Shown here: piece after piece, positions 5,005 to 6,737 of the stretch
Layout: each line of letters starts with the position of its first letter
Numbering within the stretch: position 1 is the stretch's first letter
Origin: Tidjanibacter sp.
Lineage (GTDB): Bacteria; Bacteroidota; Bacteroidia; Bacteroidales; Rikenellaceae
Reading direction: 5' to 3'
Assembly: GCA_017547065.1 (NCBI GenBank)
Contig: JAFYRC010000151.1
Coordinates: forward strand, 1-6,737
Length of the DNA: 6,737 nt
Translations under genes and position numbers: made by a program
The notes under the pieces: generated by a model
The model's database searches: none
Seen by the model: only the letters and a program-made list of their open reading frames with translations
What the model was told of the DNA's origin: nothing

Positions 5005-6737
5005 ATGAAACGCCTGAAAATTGCTCTACTCGCTGTACTGACATTTACGTCAACAGCACTCTTGGCACAACCTCGTGCAGAGTATCCTCGCCCACAGTTT
5101 GAACGCTCCGAGTGGCTCAACTTGAATGGAGAGTGGAATTTTGAACTCGATTTGTCCAACTCGGGTTATGCTCGCAAGCTCTATGAGAGCAAAAACCTTT
5201 CGGGGAAAATTGTGGTGCCATTTGCGCCCGAGAGCACTCTGTCGGGCATCGGATACACCGATTTTATCAGTAGTGTGTGGTATCAACGCAACATACAGAC
5301 TCCGAGTGAGTGGAGCGGCAAAAGGGTGAAACTCAATTTCGGCGCGGTCTATTATGTGTCGGAGGTCTACATTGATGGACGCTTCGTGGGTCGACACTAT
5401 GGCGGTTCCGACTCTTTTGCATTTGACATTACCGACTTTGTGTCAGATGGCAAGGTGCACAGCCTTGTTGTACATGCAGAGAGTGATGTGCGTGGTGGCC
5501 TGCAACCTGCGGGAAAACAATCTCGCCGATATGAGTCCTATGGATGCTACTATACTCGCACAACAGGTATTTGGCAGACAGTGTGGATGGAGGCTGTGGA
5601 TGCGTGCGGCCTGGAACGTGTGCAGGTGGTGCCTGATATTGACCAGAGTACACTCACGGTCATCCCAACCTACTATGGCGTTGTTGGCGGTAATCGCCTG
5701 CGTGTGAGCCTGCTTGATGGCGAGAAAGTGGTTGCCAAGACCAATGTGGTGGCTGCGCAAGGTGCCCCCGTGGTGCTGAATGTGAAGAAGGCAAAGCTGT
5801 GGAGCCCCGAGTTGCCTTTCCTCTATGACCTTGTTTTTGAGGTTGTGGGTGCCGATGGAGAGGTTATTGACCGAGTGAACTCCTATGCGGGTATGCGTAA
5901 GGTGCACATCGATGGCACACGCATATACCTCAATAATAAACCATATTACCAGCGACTTGTTCTCGATCAGGGCTTCTATCCCGACGGTATCTGGACGGCG
6001 CCCTCAGATGATGCGCTGCGCCGTGATATTGAACTGTCGAAGAAGGCGGGATTTAATGGCGCGCGCCTCCACCAGAAGGTCTTTGAGGAGCGTTTCCACT
6101 ATTGGGCCGACAAGTTGGGCTATTTGCTGTGGGGCGAAATGGCATCGTGGGGTATGACCAGTACCGAGGTGGAGAGCGGACGCAACTTCCTCTCGGAGTG
6201 GACAAATATTGTGGTGCGTGATCGCAACCACCCCGCAATCATCGTGTGGACTCCCTTCAATGAGGAGTGGAAAGTGCCCAATAATGAGGCCGGACGTCTG
6301 TATCACGACGCCTACAATGTTTCTCGCCAGCTTGATCCCACTCGTCCGGTGAATACAATCAGTGGCGGTATATATGTGATTTCCGACTTCTGTACGGCCC
6401 ACAGCTACAAGCAGGATGGTGGTGGCCTTCATAAACAGATCTTCGATGGAGAAAAATTCTATCAGCCCCAAGGCCCTGCACAAGAGAAGTATCCTCACGC
6501 CATAAATAAATTGAACTATGTGGGCGGCGTCCCCTATGTTTTGGATGAGTTTGGCGGAATTAAGTGTGCCGAGACCCAACCACAGGAGGGTAACTCGTGG
6601 GGCTATGGCAATGCGGCTCCTACTCGTGAGGATTTCTATGCACGCTTGGAGTCACTCGTGAAGGCCATAACCGACCATAGCGACAAGGTGTGTGGCTTCT
6701 GCTATACCCAGCTCACCGACGTGGAGCAGGAGCAAAA
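5005..6737 (+). CDS. Secreted glycoside hydrolase family 2 beta-glycosidase, 3' end cut by window edge
   Basis: The frame is open from the ATG at 5005 to the window edge (577 complete codons). It encodes a retaining beta-glycosidase of family GH2, probably acting on beta-galactosides or related sugars in the periplasm or at the surface. A Sec signal peptide (MKRLKIALLAVLTFTSTALLA, cut before Gln22) has no twin-arginine pair and no lipobox Cys. Domains in order are: a galactose-binding-like jelly roll (about 27-180, starting WLNLNGEWNFELD and ending RTTGIWQTVWMEAV); an immunoglobulin-like sandwich (about 185-290); and a TIM barrel from about 293. Barrel landmarks are ARLHQK (353-358), WADKLGYLLWGE (367-378), the acid/base in WTPFNEEW (Asn419-Glu420) and the nucleophile in VLDEFGG (Glu515), 95 residues apart as usual for GH2. 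The last visible stretch, GFCYTQLTDVEQEQ, normally lies close to the barrel end, so perhaps only 20-40 residues are missing in a form of about 600 residues without extra C-terminal domains. Both catalytic residues are present, so an active enzyme is expected. Exact substrate (galactose, glucuronate, mannose) cannot be told from these motifs. Confidence 0.93.
   Translation, partial: MKRLKIALLAVLTFTSTALLAQPRAEYPRPQFERSEWLNLNGEWNFELDLSNSGYARKLYESKNLSGKIVVPFAPESTLSGIGYTDFISSVWYQRNIQTPSEWSGKRVKLNFGAVYYVSEVYIDGRFVGRHYGGSDSFAFDITDFVSDGKVHSLVVHAESDVRGGLQPAGKQSRRYESYGCYYTRTTGIWQTVWMEAVDACGLERVQVVPDIDQSTLTVIPTYYGVVGGNRLRVSLLDGEKVVAKTNVVAAQGAPVVLNVKKAKLWSPELPFLYDLVFEVVGADGEVIDRVNSYAGMRKVHIDGTRIYLNNKPYYQRLVLDQGFYPDGIWTAPSDDALRRDIELSKKAGFNGARLHQKVFEERFHYWADKLGYLLWGEMASWGMTSTEVESGRNFLSEWTNIVVRDRNHPAIIVWTPFNEEWKVPNNEAGRLYHDAYNVSRQLDPTRPVNTISGGIYVISDFCTAHSYKQDGGGLHKQIFDGEKFYQPQGPAQEKYPHAINKLNYVGGVPYVLDEFGGIKCAETQPQEGNSWGYGNAAPTREDFYARLESLVKAITDHSDKVCGFCYTQLTDVEQEQ

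Noticed and set aside
4566..5159. A 197-codon - strand frame spanning the end of tatC and the start of the GH2 gene
   Set aside because: It crosses two clearly coding + strand genes and is His/Gln-rich, as expected from the complement of membrane-protein codons.
5005..6737. Polysaccharide utilisation locus made of porin and GH2 enzyme
   Set aside because: No SusC, SusD, sulfatase, further glycosidase or regulator is present, and the porin and GH2 genes are about 2.7 kb apart on opposite strands with housekeeping genes between.

Overview
The window looks like ordinary chromosomal DNA from a member of the Bacteroidota, probably the Bacteroidales. Three observations support this. Two intergenic regions carry the Bacteroidota-type -7 element (TATATTTG), one with a TTTG -33 element at the expected 19-bp spacing. 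Most start codons are preceded by A/T-rich leaders rather than strong Shine-Dalgarno sequences. The gene products (FabK-type enoyl reductase, TatA and TatC with no TatB beside them, a secreted GH2 glycosidase) fit that phylum. I cannot assign a genus from the sequence alone.

Layout. From the left edge to 1142, on the + strand, lies a gene for an unrecognised two-helix membrane protein that may be cut at its 5' end. It converges on a - strand gene (1216-2280) for a small OprB-like outer-membrane porin, and a strong hairpin between them can terminate transcription from both sides. A 113-bp divergent spacer (2281-2393) separates the porin from fabK. fabK (2394-3341) and a stand-alone fabZ-type dehydratase (3369-3785) are 27 bp apart and probably form one transcript. 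After a 110-bp spacer with a well-formed promoter come tatA (3896-4096) and tatC (4203-4985), separated by 106 bp that contain a possible attenuator hairpin. A secreted GH2 beta-glycosidase starts 19 bp after tatC, at 5005, and runs off the right edge with most of its catalytic barrel present.

How the genes fit together. FabZ and FabK catalyse consecutive steps of fatty-acid elongation: dehydration of 3-hydroxyacyl-ACP, then reduction of the resulting enoyl-ACP. TatA and TatC together form a minimal twin-arginine translocase. The porin and the GH2 enzyme both carry ordinary Sec-type signal peptides, so the glycosidase is probably not a Tat substrate despite its position. Porin and glycosidase could both serve carbohydrate use, but they are separated and oppositely oriented, and no SusC/SusD pair or regulator is present, so this is not a recognisable polysaccharide utilisation locus.

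No stretch over 300 bp lacks a gene. I saw no tRNA, rRNA, CRISPR array, insertion sequence or attachment site. I also found no convincing new multi-gene system: the most open questions are the unknown membrane protein, the tatA-tatC spacer hairpin, and the role of the extra FabZ.
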